The position numbers were made by a program, and so were the translations under genes. A DNA stretch of 64,000 bases from the NCBI GenBank assembly GCA_029931535.1, contig JAQPZY010000831.1, positions 483,011-547,010 on the forward strand, given 5' to 3'. The stretch comes from Margaritifera margaritifera (lineage: Eukaryota; Mollusca; Bivalvia; Unionida; Margaritiferidae). Below the pieces are notes generated by a model that worked only from the letters and a program-made list of their open reading frames with translations, ran no database searches and was not told the DNA's origin. Positions 47,468 to 58,005 of the stretch are shown piece after piece; within the stretch, counting starts at the first letter, position 1; every line of letters starts with the position of its first letter.

Positions 47468-47545
47468 ACATGTACACATCCTAAGTATAGACTTACAGAT
47501 AGCATCCATCAGTACACACATCCATATAATATGTGACAGTTGCCA
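47468..47545. repeat. Satellite array, part right of the LTR element
   Basis: Contains ACACATCCTAAGTATAGAC, then AGCATCCATCAGTACAC, one unit of the same ~85-bp family as 40395-41826. Confidence 0.8.
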
Positions 47546-48650
47546 TAATGATCTATATTATCTCGGTCCCAGTCATTACTGCATTCCAAGACCCACTCAG
47601 AAAATTTGTAGAGTTTTGGGTCCCACCAATTATCTTTTCTTGTCCAGCCAGGAGCAAGCTACAATTTCAACAATGCCATAAGATAGGTTCCTGAATACAT
47701 TCACTGCAAGCCCGATGTTAGGGATGTGAATGTCAGTGTCTCCTGAACATTCAAAATATAAACAAGATAAAGTCAGTCGTCTCCCACTTATAATGTTACC
47801 CCATCTGCAACAGGAAAGTGGCCTTATAAGAGTGGTGGCCTTTTAGAAGGGTATCACACAGATGTGGGTAATAATTACATTTAAATTATGAAAGGTGTAA
47901 CTAATGTTTAAGTATTAAATATTTTCATTGAAAAATCACAGGCTTGTTATGGAATCAATGTGATAAAATTTATAATTAATGCTATTTAAAATTATTCTGA
48001 ATGATCATCAGTCATGGTGCAAAATCACCTTGTCAGAAAAATCTGCAGATTACAAATATCTTAATTAATTATCATTCTGTATATTCCAATTGACAATGTT
48101 TATTTCAACCTTTTCCTTTAGAAGAATTTATTTCACTTTTCCTTCTTTACTGAGACTGTCTGACAACATTTTGTACTTTTTCCAGCAGCTGATTTCTCCA
48201 TTGGCAATTTGTAGTTATTACATTAAATGTTCAGTGTTTACAAAGGAAGTGAGCTTGTCACGTGTTCAACTGATTTTAGCTTGATCTCCTGTGCTAGTCC
48301 AACTGTCAAAGGTAGTCTCTAAACAAACCAATCCATTTTCAAGCCAAATTCAGAGTAAATGTACAGCAAATTACAGATTTAGCTTCTGTGTGAATTTATA
48401 AATGCAAGGCTCATGCCCTCTACCTTAAAAATTAGGGGATTATCAAAATTCAAACAATCCGGTGAGACCTGAAGAATTTAAATATAAGTGTGACCATTGG
48501 AAAAAAGTCTCATATCCAAAACTTTGGATAATTTTGAATAAAATTTCATCCTAAATAGTTATAAATTTTAAATGGTTTATCTGTTATAATTTATTGCATT
48601 CCCCAATGATCCAGAAGTTACCATATGCAGCAAAGGCTATGAGACACCTT
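47546..48650. other. Gene-free stretch
   Basis: No supported gene. Confidence 0.4.
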
Positions 48651-48655
48651 CACAC

Positions 48656-48785
48656 TTTATCTTTTACCTTTCTCACTTTAACCTAAAATTTCACAATATA
48701 CAAGACTTGCCAAAGTCACAGTTTGAGTGGGATTTTATGAACCTGTAAGTGACTGAGGGATCACGTAAGATGGAATTGGCCACAT
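48656..48785. repeat. Repeat arm A of the DIRS-like remnant
   Basis: About 130 bp (from TATCTTTTACCTTTC to GATGGAATTGGCCACAT), repeated directly at 49780-49908 with few mismatches. Part of it is repeated in inverted form at 50006-50095. Confidence 0.85.
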
Positions 48786-49779
48786 TTTTTTTGTTTTGTT
48801 TCTTTGTGGATCCCTCTTGGACCTCTAGCTATGTTGAGCTAAGAGGCCTTTGAGGTGTCCCCCTTTTGTGCCAAAAGTTTTTTTTAAAGTTTTGTTTATA
48901 TCTGTATGTACCCCCATAAGTCTGTTGTTGTGGGTTTCTTAGAAAAAATCAAAAAAGAATTTTGAAGAGAAATTGTATTATTTCAATTTTTGGTAGGGTT
49001 CCTCTTAATATACATTTTTAGATGGGCGTACTTGATTGGGATCCCATTTCCAGGTTCCCTTTCATTCCACCCTTAGCCGAAAGAAATTTACATTATGGCT
49101 CGTACTCCCCTCCTCAGGTATTACCTTTGCGGCTGGTTTCATTGCCATGTTATATTATGGTATTTTAGTGATCCCTGCCAGGGATCTTTATGAGTCCAGT
49201 GTATGCTATAAGTGTGTTTGCTATATATGTTTTGTCGTATGCTATAAACCCCTGTATTCTTGTTTGGACTGGCTGTAATTGTTCAAATCTTAATATAGTT
49301 ATTATTTACTTTTATGTAGGATCAAAAACAACTTTACAAAAAAAAGGTTCCAAAATACATTTTGTACAATCTCTATATTGAGATTATGATTTGGATACTG
49401 GTGGTGCATCATTTTTTAGACTGTGGCGGAGACGTCATCTGGCGCCCGTTTATTACGCGACTTTCTTGTGTGATTTTTTTTTGTTCTCTCCATCACAGAG
49501 GCTATACTTTGTGCTCCCCCTGTCTCCTTTTATATTGTGGTCTAAAGCCATTTTTAAAAAAAAGTTTTTGGTTGTTCACTCTCTCTGATAGAAAAAAATT
49601 TTTATTTTTTGGTTTTTGTGTCTGTAGTGTGTATAGGCAGGATAAAAATTTAGCAGTTGTTAGTTTTGGGTATTGTTTTCCTTTTGTTTTCTTGTTTCGT
49701 AATGTTGATTCAGGTTATGCCTCACTCTTCAGGTACTCTGATGTGACCCATACTATCATTGTCTGTATAGTCCAAAGTC
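48786..49779. other. T-rich sequence between direct repeats
   Basis: T-rich, with overlapping open frames that include a 152-codon Phe/Leu/Tyr-rich frame at 49362-49820. I do not recognise a protein in it. It could be an insertion inside the retrotransposon terminal region. Confidence 0.35.
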
Positions 49780-49908
49780 ATCTTTTACCTTTCCCACTTA
49801 AACCTAAAATTTCACAATAAACAAGACTTACCAAAGTCACAGTTTGAGTGGGATTTTATGAACCTGTAAGTGACTGAGGGATCATGTAAGATGGAATTGG
49901 CCACATGT
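49780..49908. repeat. Repeat arm A', direct copy of 48656-48785
   Basis: Shares ACCTAAAATTTCACAATA, GACTTACCAAAGTCACAG, TTTGAGTGGGATTTTATG and AGTGACTGAGGGATCA with the first copy. Confidence 0.85.
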
Positions 49909-50005
49909 GGAGTCAGTCTTAAGAGCATGATCAGCTTGAATGCTTCAAAGAATCTTAGCATGGTGTGATATGCATGAAGCTAACTAATTATACAGATGGG
50001 TGGGC

Positions 50006-50115
50006 ATATGATCCCTCAGGCACTTACTGATTCATAAAATCCCAATCAAACTGCAACTTTGGTAAGTCTTATTTGTGAAATTTTATTTCCCCTGTAAGTG
50101 CCACGGGATCACAAG
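50006..50115. repeat. Inverted partner of repeat arms A and of 51896-51936
   Basis: TGATCCCTCAGGCACTTAC ... TTTGGTAAGTCTTATTTGTG is the inverted, ~85% matching form of arm A. The adjoining AATTTTATTTCCCCTGTAAG and GGGATCA part is the inverted form of 51896-51936. Nested inverted repeats around the recombinase gene fit the internal complementary regions of DIRS elements. Confidence 0.75.
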
Positions 50116-50269
50116 ATTTCAGAGTTGATGCATCCAAGCAAATGCAGCACAAACATGTAGTAAACTGTATTAGCAAGTACTAGATGGGAATATTCACAAA
50201 CAAGAAGTAAACTGTGTATTAACAAGTACTAGATGAGAATATTCACAAACATACATGTGCATCTGATAT

Positions 50270-51440
50270 ATTTGTCTATAAATTTTAAGACTGGGACCTA
50301 TCTAGCATAGCACTGCTTAAGTCTAACCCATCAGGTACAGGTTTATTATAAAACCTGCAGAAAATGCAGTCTTTGCTTCACCCTACAGTCTACACTGCTG
50401 CACTGCTTGAAGCAGTTCTAGTACTAAGAGCATCAAAAATGAACATATTGATTCCTGCCTCTTTCATAACAGTCTTAATCCATCTACCGTATATACTCAC
50501 GTACAAACCAGGTCCAAATGCAAACAACACAGACCCTGATCCTCCATTGCATAATGCAGCGGCAGATCAGGGTCTGTGTTGTTTGTTCTACTTATTAGTC
50601 CTTACAAACTGCATAGACCCAGATCTGCCGGTGCATTATGTGACAGCAGATCTGGGTCTATGCAGTTTGCAGTTGGTATCAGATAATATGTAAGTATATA
50701 CGGTAAAGATACTCCTAGCAACGACTTTGAAATAAGCTTGTGTACTTATCAATAATCTTTTCTCAGTTTCCTCGAGGGAAGAAGTTCTAATGGTATACTC
50801 TCTTAAGGTTTCAACTATGCAGAGTCTCTTGTCCTGATATGCAGAAAAAGTCAATTGTGATAAATGTAGACCAGGCTCACTTTGCTTCAAACACTGTCCG
50901 AGAACAACTCTGATGAAATACCAATATCAACGTTTATTACATGCAAAGTTTTGAATCGCTGGCTGCTAAGTAATGCTAACAGCATATCCAATTTTCGAGT
51001 CACTTGTTTGAAAGAAATATCCCCCAATGGAAAAAAATGTTTCCAAGTGCTGAAAAACAGTTCTAACCGGTACATCCTATGCTATGTTATACCTCAGCAA
51101 ACTTGGCCTATTAAGAAAAACTCCTCAAAAATATTTTTACAAACACATCATTACCAAGGTTTACATTAGAACTCAGTTTTACTAATGAAGATAAGACAGA
51201 TCTAGCAGTGGTAATGGAGCTGTAACCTAAGTCTGAATAAAACAGTTCTGTAAAAAATCTAAGACATTATTTACAGGTGGATTAAGGGGATCAATTTGTT
51301 TCCTAATTGAAAATTGCAACCATTTTTGGAGATATGTCAAATATTGTTTCCTAGTGGATCCTCTCCATGAATCAAGGATGACACTGGTAGCTTGTCCTGA
51401 TATGCCTTTACACCAGCGAGTGTTGTTTGTGTGGGTATTG
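50270..51440 (-). pseudogene. Tyrosine recombinase of a DIRS-like retrotransposon, split by a MITE
   Basis: Minus strand, decayed by stops and frameshifts. An N-terminal SAM-like part near 51420-51260 (ISGQATSVILDSWRGSTRKQ) is followed by a middle part around 51075-50940 ending near AAKDS-like QRFKTLH. The catalytic-side part is at 50890-50706 (DKRLCIVETLREY, RTSSLEETEKRLLIS). Beyond the inserted MITE it continues at 50484-50300 with MKEAGINMF, LSTRTASSSAA and FYNKPV. The family normally has His-Ser-Thr-Arg here and this copy has Leu-Ser-Thr-Arg, so a catalytic His is lost. The C-terminal Tyr is expected near FYNKPV. Such recombinases integrate DIRS/Ngaro elements in place of an integrase. 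Confidence 0.8.
50485..50705. mobile_element. TA-flanked MITE with two perfect internal hairpins
   Basis: Ends CCGTATATACT (left, from 50487) and AGTATATACGG (right, to 50703), with TA on both sides. Hairpin 1 has 21-bp arms (50521-50541 and 50565-50585). Hairpin 2 has 24-bp arms (50605-50628 and 50646-50669). Both are perfectly paired. Removing the element plus one TA brings the two flanking recombinase segments into one frame, so the boundaries are exact. TIR and TA duplication resemble Tc1/mariner-type MITEs. Confidence 0.88.
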
Positions 51441-51448
51441 AGGTAAGG

Positions 51449-51800
51449 TCACCTGGCTGTGAATCTGGAGAAGAATGTACAAGTGCTAATCAATTTGCCC
51501 AACAGACAGTGAAACTGTGGTTGTATTGTCCACAATGGCGCAACAAGAATCATATCTGCACTGTCATCTACTATCATTTGAATAACATGTCCCACCAGAC
51601 TGAATGGTGGAAACATATACAAAATTAGGCCAGACCATGTCATTAAGAGAGCATCGATAGCAAAAACATTTGGATCTGGTCTATATGACACATATTTGTG
51701 AATGTGATGATTCAGTCTAGAGGCAAACATCTCGATATCTAAATGTCCCAATATTCCACGAAATTTGTGAAAGATATCTTTGTTTACATCCACTCTGCAC
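51449..51800 (-). pseudogene. RNase H/connection remnant of the DIRS-like retrotransposon
   Basis: The minus frame 51793-51449 (114 codons) contains FRGILGHLDIEMFASRLNHH, YVSYRPDPNVFAIDALL, MFPPFSLVGHVIQ and ADMILVAPLWTIQPQF. This run is characteristic of the region between reverse transcriptase and recombinase in DIRS/Ngaro elements: FASRLN, W-PDP, FPPFSLI and W-TQPWF motifs. It leads directly into the recombinase reading at lower coordinates. The reverse transcriptase itself is not recognisable upstream. Confidence 0.82.
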
Positions 51801-51895
51801 CATCACTGAAATTCTTATACATGTATAGGTAATCTGCTTCTAAATTATTCTTGCAAGGAAGATGGTAAGCACTCATCATATGGCCAATTCTATCT

Positions 51896-51936
51896 CCTAT
51901 GATCCCAAGGTACTTACAGGGGAAATAAAATTGCAT
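51896..51936. repeat. Inverted repeat arm of the DIRS-like remnant
   Basis: ATGATCCCAAGG-ACTTACAGGGGAAATAAAATT is the inverted counterpart of about 50075-50115. Confidence 0.75.
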
Positions 51937-52059
51937 TTCTCATTTGTCAGTTTCATAGTTTATAAACCCTGGAGTGTTGTTGCAAGACAAGTAGCAAAAT
52001 TCTATGAGCAATCTTAAAATGTAGTGAATAAAACATCTAAAAGGAATTGAAGTATTTCT

Positions 52060-52260
52060 GACCCTAGTGAAAATGTGACTGAAATTAAAGTGAAAATTCG
52101 GTAGAATTTGAGTGAAATTCACTGAAATGTCCTTATTTTGCCAAGATTTTGGTATTTCACCAAATTTCAGCAATATATTGCCAACATTTCTAAAACTTCC
52201 AGTGAAATCTTCTGATTAAAATTTCACTGAAATTTCATTAAAAAATATCAACGAAAAACA
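52060..52260. repeat. GTGAAATT/AATTTCAC-rich low-complexity block
   Basis: Many short direct and inverted AGTGAAAT and ATTTCACT words. No gene. Confidence 0.5.
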
Positions 52261-55200
52261 GTACTTCATTGAGATAAAAAATGGACCTTTATTCATCTTT
52301 AATATAATTTATTTTCAGTTTCTTATACATTTTAACTTGTTTTCAGTTCAGCTTATATTTTTCACTTCTAATTGCTCAAATTTTATTGTTCATTTCCTTC
52401 CACATTTTTTCTTCAACCTTTTCCTCGGTTATGAATTCACTGAAGATCTGGCCTGAAAATAAAAAAGAACATGTATGCTTAATGTAACAAAGTACAGCAC
52501 CAAAACAGTTTATTGATGCATACTTAATTAAGTGTACATATTAAGAATCTTGATGCATATGTAATTGTCATTAGTGAATATTTGCTTACTGTGAATTACT
52601 TTGCATGATGCAACTGGATTACAGATAACTCTCACCAGTGTCCACACAGGTTCAAGCCTCAGCCAGTAGCTTACTGTAGGTCAGTGGTTCTCTTTGGTAT
52701 ATAAATGGCCATACATGTATGACCTATTATATGCTGAATATTGTGTTAAAGACAAATAATTCAATGTTTTTTTAGCTTCAACCAATAAAAGATGTTATCT
52801 TCTAAAGGGTATTTAAAAGTTTCAATAGAATGTTAGCTCAAGTGTAAAATGACTTGTATTAATGTAGACTTTAAAGTAAATATAATATGCACCTGGGCAT
52901 TGTTTAACAAAGCAATGTATGCCTAAGATTTTCTTAAGTTTTTATATACGACTTTTGTTATGTGATTATGGGTGTTTCACTATTGAGAATTATGTACGTT
53001 TTTTCATAAGTTTCCCTTACATTTTTACGTAACCTTATGGCAAGTCCCAGGCAGGCATAAGTGTAAAGTTTTTTTGTAAGTATACTTATGGAGAGCAAAA
53101 GTCAGAGAGCAGGTTATTTTGAGATGCTCACTGATATTCCAATATATACCATATAATGGGTCTTTTTCTAACAAAGCTATTTTTAAAGATATTTATAAAT
53201 GTTCACTGTAAAATAATAACATGTAAACATTAATATGCAACTGATACATTTTACCTTGTTGATTAGCCCAAAATATATAAACAAATGAGACATTAAATCA
53301 CCAATTTTAATGAAATTCCGTCAAAAATCATGGAATAAAAATTACTTCTTTATATACGGTATTTAAGCGTCAGGAAGTGCTGATATTCAGAGAGGTATTC
53401 CATCCAATGTGATATTGAACATATTTATGTTAGTAAAGATATAAATTAAGATACAGAAAAATCTAAATCAATAGACCAAGTTCAATTCTGTAGCTACTAT
53501 TCCTTCCATATAACTTTTTCTTCTGCGTGTTTACATGTGATGATGACAACATTTCCACTCCTTATGGTAATAGCAGCTGTCTTTAACAAATCAAACAAAG
53601 AAAAAAAATCAAAACAGTCCTTACTGTAAATGATTATCTTCATTATCATAATCGTTATCACCATAATCAGACAGTCATATCCTCAAGAAACTGGAATTAA
53701 TAAATGTTTTAATAAGGGCTAATAATAAGAATTCTTTCCTGCTGACTCTCAGATCAAAATATGTGTGTCAGTTAAAACAAGAAAATAATATAAAAGGGAC
53801 ATCTGCGTTATTGAAGAATATTTTAAATGAAAAGTTATTTTTAAAAAAATTTAGTTGGTATTATCCACAACATCTGTACAGTATTTAGTTCTAATTGGAT
53901 ATTGCACAAAATTTCATTTCAACACAATGATTCAATAGAGAGACTAATATACTATTCCCACTGGTTTGTTATGAAATTGCATAATTGTACAATGATTATT
54001 CAAGACTACAAATATTGTGAATAAGAAACATTGCTGCATCTATGTAAACCTGAGCAAACTATTATTATAGCAAATTATAAGATGTCTCTATATACATCAG
54101 GTGACATTTGACCATAGGGTGCACAGTGGTAACAAAATTTATGCAGATGCCTGTTCACTCAAGTACACAAAATTCTGGTAATAGCTCATTATCAAACAGC
54201 TGGTTAATCACTCAAATAGCGGTGGAAATTAGCAGCCAAGCGAACAGATCAGATGTAAAATGTTGTTAAAATACTTTAATTATATTTAAAGCTTAAATTA
54301 AATTTTATACAGACCTCTATTTTAAGTTTGTAGCTGTCTGCTGATGAATTTTGTTCTTCCTTTTCCTAAATAATTATCATTTGCTTGATGTATTTACTGA
54401 ACATATTAGAATGATATAATTAAATTGTATATTTTTTCAATCAGATTATTCAGACATCTCAAAACAGTAGCTATTGACTATTTCTTTATTTTGCAGAGCC
54501 TTACTATGGCATTTGATCTTAATATGCAGTTTTTCTTTAAGTGCACTGGTTTACAAAGATAATGCTAACAAAAAAAAGAAAAAGAAAAATCATCTTGAAT
54601 GACATCCAAGTAATATTCCTTCAACAAAAAGAATGTGCATATTTTGAGGTGTTTAAATGCTCTTCAAAATAGAAACTTGAAATGATTATCTTTTCCATGG
54701 AACTTCTATGCCTCGAGTTTGATGCTGCAGGAAGAGTATATGTGCTACTTTCACTTATTTATTTATCTATTTATTGTCTCGGCTTTATTCAGATAAACAT
54801 GTGAAAAAGTGAGACATTTGCTTTCCTTTGTCAACCTCAAGTGGTATTTACTTAATCGTTCTAACAAAGGTTTTCATTCAAGAAGTAGAAGTCCAAAAAG
54901 TTCAAAAAATGTGTACAAAATAAATAATTAAATAAACAAAAATTTATTTAATTTTCAGAAAATTTAAACAGGTCAACTCCATATGAATAAACTATTAAAT
55001 TTCATTTTTCTGCCTCAAGTGGTTTATGCTTAATCATGCTAACAAGAAGTGCAGTTGTACATATGGACTGGACCAAATCAATATGCCCTCAATGGCTGAC
55101 GTAGACAAGTGAAGTTCGGTTGAATGGTTTATATACATATGTACCTGATTCAATCAGACTTCATGTCATTTAGTAATTTTTATAACTTTCATCAGTGGAT

Positions 55201-56160
55201 GGCATACGTGTTTTGCAAACACAAATATAGTTTCTAAAGTTTAAGTCATGTAATCAACTTTTCAGAACTTGTGCATAGTGGAGACAACAGAGTCGAAGGT
55301 AAAATGGCTCATGGTTTATATGGATCTGAACTTAATAACTGAAGACATGAACCTAATAGCTTATCAAATTTATTTCTTTACATTAATTTGTTATTATGTA
55401 AATATAGTGATTAACTTGACTTAGTCCTGTGTTGTGTGAAGTTATGAAGAGTGTGAATGTGTGTGTGTGTGTGTGTGTCTAAGAGAGAGAGAGAGTGAGA
55501 GCATTTTGAGATGATCCCCAATCTAAAGAAATGGAAAAATTCTAACTGCTTTCAAATAAACGGAAATGTTCTATTTAATTTTAGGGCTTTGCATCAGCGA
55601 GTTTTTGAAAACAAGCGGAGTCTGGTGGGTGGAATCTGCCTTGAAGTGTTCTTAAAAAAAACAAATATAGATTGAGAAAAAAAAATTAACATTAACAATA
55701 TTCAATATTTTAATTTCTTATAGACCTATTATGAAATGATTCCTTATATTACTTACAGGAACAACACAGCTATATCTGCAACCTTCAAATTCTCATCAAT
55801 GCCATCATAAACAACGCAATGTACTGTGTATTGTAAACGGCAACTGAATATGCAGCAGAAACCTTTCAGCCTTTTCAAAATCATTGAAAAGTTAGCAAAA
55901 TATTTCCAGTACAACATCAATTACAGTAATAATGAACTCTACATGAAAACATTTTGATTATAATAGGCTGTACACTGTGCAAATGTTACAACTGCAACAT
56001 CCATTTCCACACAGGCTGCAGCCGCTTTCAGCTCCGATTTTCTCAAATCAAATACCATAATTAAAAATCAGTGTAACAATCATCATCCGTCTACTTTGAA
56101 AACATAGCATCAGTCTCTGGCACCAGTTTCAAATGGGGTCAGAACATCATTAGTTTTACT
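52261..56160. other. Long gene-free AT-rich stretch
   Basis: No coding frame longer than about 60 codons and no repeat with clear ends. It contains a (TG)n/(AG)n pair at 55457-55500 and a diverged ~35-bp direct repeat (CTCAAGTGGT-TTTACTTAATC, 54833 and 55012). If host gene introns exist in the window this is a candidate, but I see no exon. Confidence 0.45.
55457..55500. repeat. (TG)n then (AG)n microsatellite
   Basis: About 11 TG units, CTA, then about 10 AG units with one interruption. Confidence 0.9.
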
Positions 56161-56162
56161 AC

Positions 56163-56290
56163 CGTATATACTCGATTATAAGTCGACTCAACTACAAGTC
56201 AACCCCCCTTTTTAGGGCTGAAAAAAGTAAATTTCTCTTTGACCCTCCTATAAGTCAGGGTATATTTTGCAAGTCAGATCCATCTGAAGG
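56163..56290. mobile_element. Terminal part of a DNA element with CCGTATATACTCG end
   Basis: TA then CCGTATATACTCGATTATA, followed by AGTCGACTCAACTACAAGTC and AACCCCCC, a terminus type I recognise from DNA transposons. The first 11 bases equal the TIR of the MITE at 50487. No matching right end was found within the next 1.5 kb. Confidence 0.5.
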
Positions 56291-57660
56291 GGTGACTTCT
56301 TAGCAAGTAAGAAATGCACTTTGGAAATATAAACAAGCCACTGGATACATAGATCAGAAAAATAAAGACAAAACCAGTGTAAAATACGATTATATTATTG
56401 AGTAAAAATATGTCACAAATAAATTGACAACTTACAATTTGTCCATCTTTGTGTAATAAAGTCCATTGAAATCCATAATGCTTGACATTTCAAATCCATT
56501 TATATGATAAATCCACGAATTCAATTATAGGTCACATACCAGTATAAAAATAGTAGTTCAGAATGATCCGATTCACAATATCCCGTAATATGTTAATTCC
56601 ACAAATAAACAATGAAAGTTAAGTCCACTTTTTTGTCATTCATGGTATCCTATAAATGTCACTATCTAATGTCATCTGGTACAAAGTCCTAGAATTAATC
56701 CTCATTGTCTGATAAAGTTCTGAAATCCTACATCATCGTCTAGTCAATGTAAATCGTCATCATCTAGTCATCGTAAATCTTGTCTGTCTCTCCGATTTCT
56801 CTGCTTTATTGTCATATGCAGGTGCTTATGCAGAGACTGAGCTTGGGCTCTTTAAGTAACACTTTGATCATAAAGTCAGAAATCTATTAAAGAATGCAAC
56901 TGAACATGTGTCAATAGTGCAGCTAGATCACGGAGTTCAAATAACCACCCTCTGTTACTTGGCACTGAACAAGTATCAAACTCACGGCTTAATCAAAGGG
57001 TTGTCACGTGGGAAAACAAAGAGTGTGGTGCCTTTACAAGCTAAGGGTTTAAGGTCAAAGTATATGCACAGGAAGTTGTAGAACTCAACTTGACACTGAA
57101 CAAGTATTAGATTCGAGGCTCGATCAAAAGGATTGTCAACTTGAAAACAAAGTGAGTGCCTTTACAAGCCAACGGCTTATTGGCCCACGTGCTCTGGCAG
57201 ATAACTTGGGAAATATCACTTGGGAATTAAATTTTAGTTGTGGAAAAGGAAAATACAAATTAAATCAAAACTTGTATTGCATCAAGCACAGTCTTTACAC
57301 AGCAAAAGACAAATATTAATACAAATACAGGTTGATCGGACTTGCCCGAAAATGGAAGTAATATATATTACCTACATGCATTTCTTCAAGCTGAACTCAG
57401 ACCAATGTTCCAATCACACAAGGATTCCTAGGGGTGTCAGTGCCATTATCGTCCATTACACACACCAAGACTAGTCAGTTGTTGACCATCATAGTTAAGA
57501 ATAACAGCACATCAATGTTTACTTGGGTATGTTTCCATTTTCGGGTCAATCAAAACATAGTTTTTGACCATATCTCACACTTACTTTACATGTGCGCTTC
57601 CACCACACTGCTTTCTCAACAACAATAAAATGCATCTCAAAATAAAGAATGACTCCTAAA
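56291..57660. other. Gene-free stretch with a ~130-bp tandem duplication
   Basis: CACTGAACAAGTAT, TCGATCAAA-GG-TTGTCA, AAAACAAAG and GTGCCTTTACAAGC occur at 56963-57050 and again at 57092-57180. Nothing else is supported. Confidence 0.45.
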
Positions 57661-57662
57661 AA

Positions 57663-57722
57663 AAGGGGGTATATATACACCAAGAAGTTAAGTGGAGATT
57701 GGGCTGGCATATGATCTTAAAA
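57663..57722 (+). pseudogene. Short third fragment of the Mutator-like transposase gene
   Basis: GGTATATATACACCAAGAAG, then GGGCTGGCATATGATCTTAAAAT, matches 59406-59462 and 62976-63031 (with a few mismatches) but continues directly into the nuclease gene fragment. It marks a recombination junction. Confidence 0.7.
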
Positions 57723-58005
57723 TTTCTCTGGTGTCATTCCGAATAACAAATGACCTGTTGACACAGAAGCTATTATGGCTGCATTCCAGAGACTGGGTTT
57801 TAGCTATATTTTTAATAAAAACAAAACAAGCAATTCTGTGTACGTGTTTCTTTTTCCATTGTTGTCCATTGGGATCTTTGCATGAAAGTAATGCATATTT
57901 CCCATTTGTTGTTTGGCCACCAGTCCAAATGTGGCATTGCTCATTTGGAGCCAGGAAAACATTTTCATCAAGTTTCAATGTAAGATTTTGAAAACATCCC
58001 TCCAT
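57688..58005 (-). pseudogene. His-Me finger (HNH-type) nuclease gene, copy A
   Basis: A 105-codon frame. Residues ~20-60 hold CHIWTGGQTTNGKY and then VHRIACFVF, and residues ~70-85 hold ECSHNSFCVN. These fit the zinc-binding His-Me finger fold of homing endonucleases (CHIWTGG, VHR, ECSH-C---CVN). Compared with copy B, a few residues (the LCHNS stretch after SH) are missing in the metal-binding loop and the C-terminus is altered, so it is probably inactive. It diverges from the transposase gene at 59120-60981, ~1.1 kb away. A role in cutting DNA for the element is inferred. Confidence 0.65.

Noticed and set aside
49362..49820. 152-codon plus frame, Phe/Leu/Tyr-rich
   Set aside because: T-rich composition explains the frame. 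No motif, and it overlaps a repeat arm.
51940..52173. 77-codon minus frame
   Set aside because: Low-complexity Phe/Ile/Ser composition beside an AT-rich repeat. No motif.
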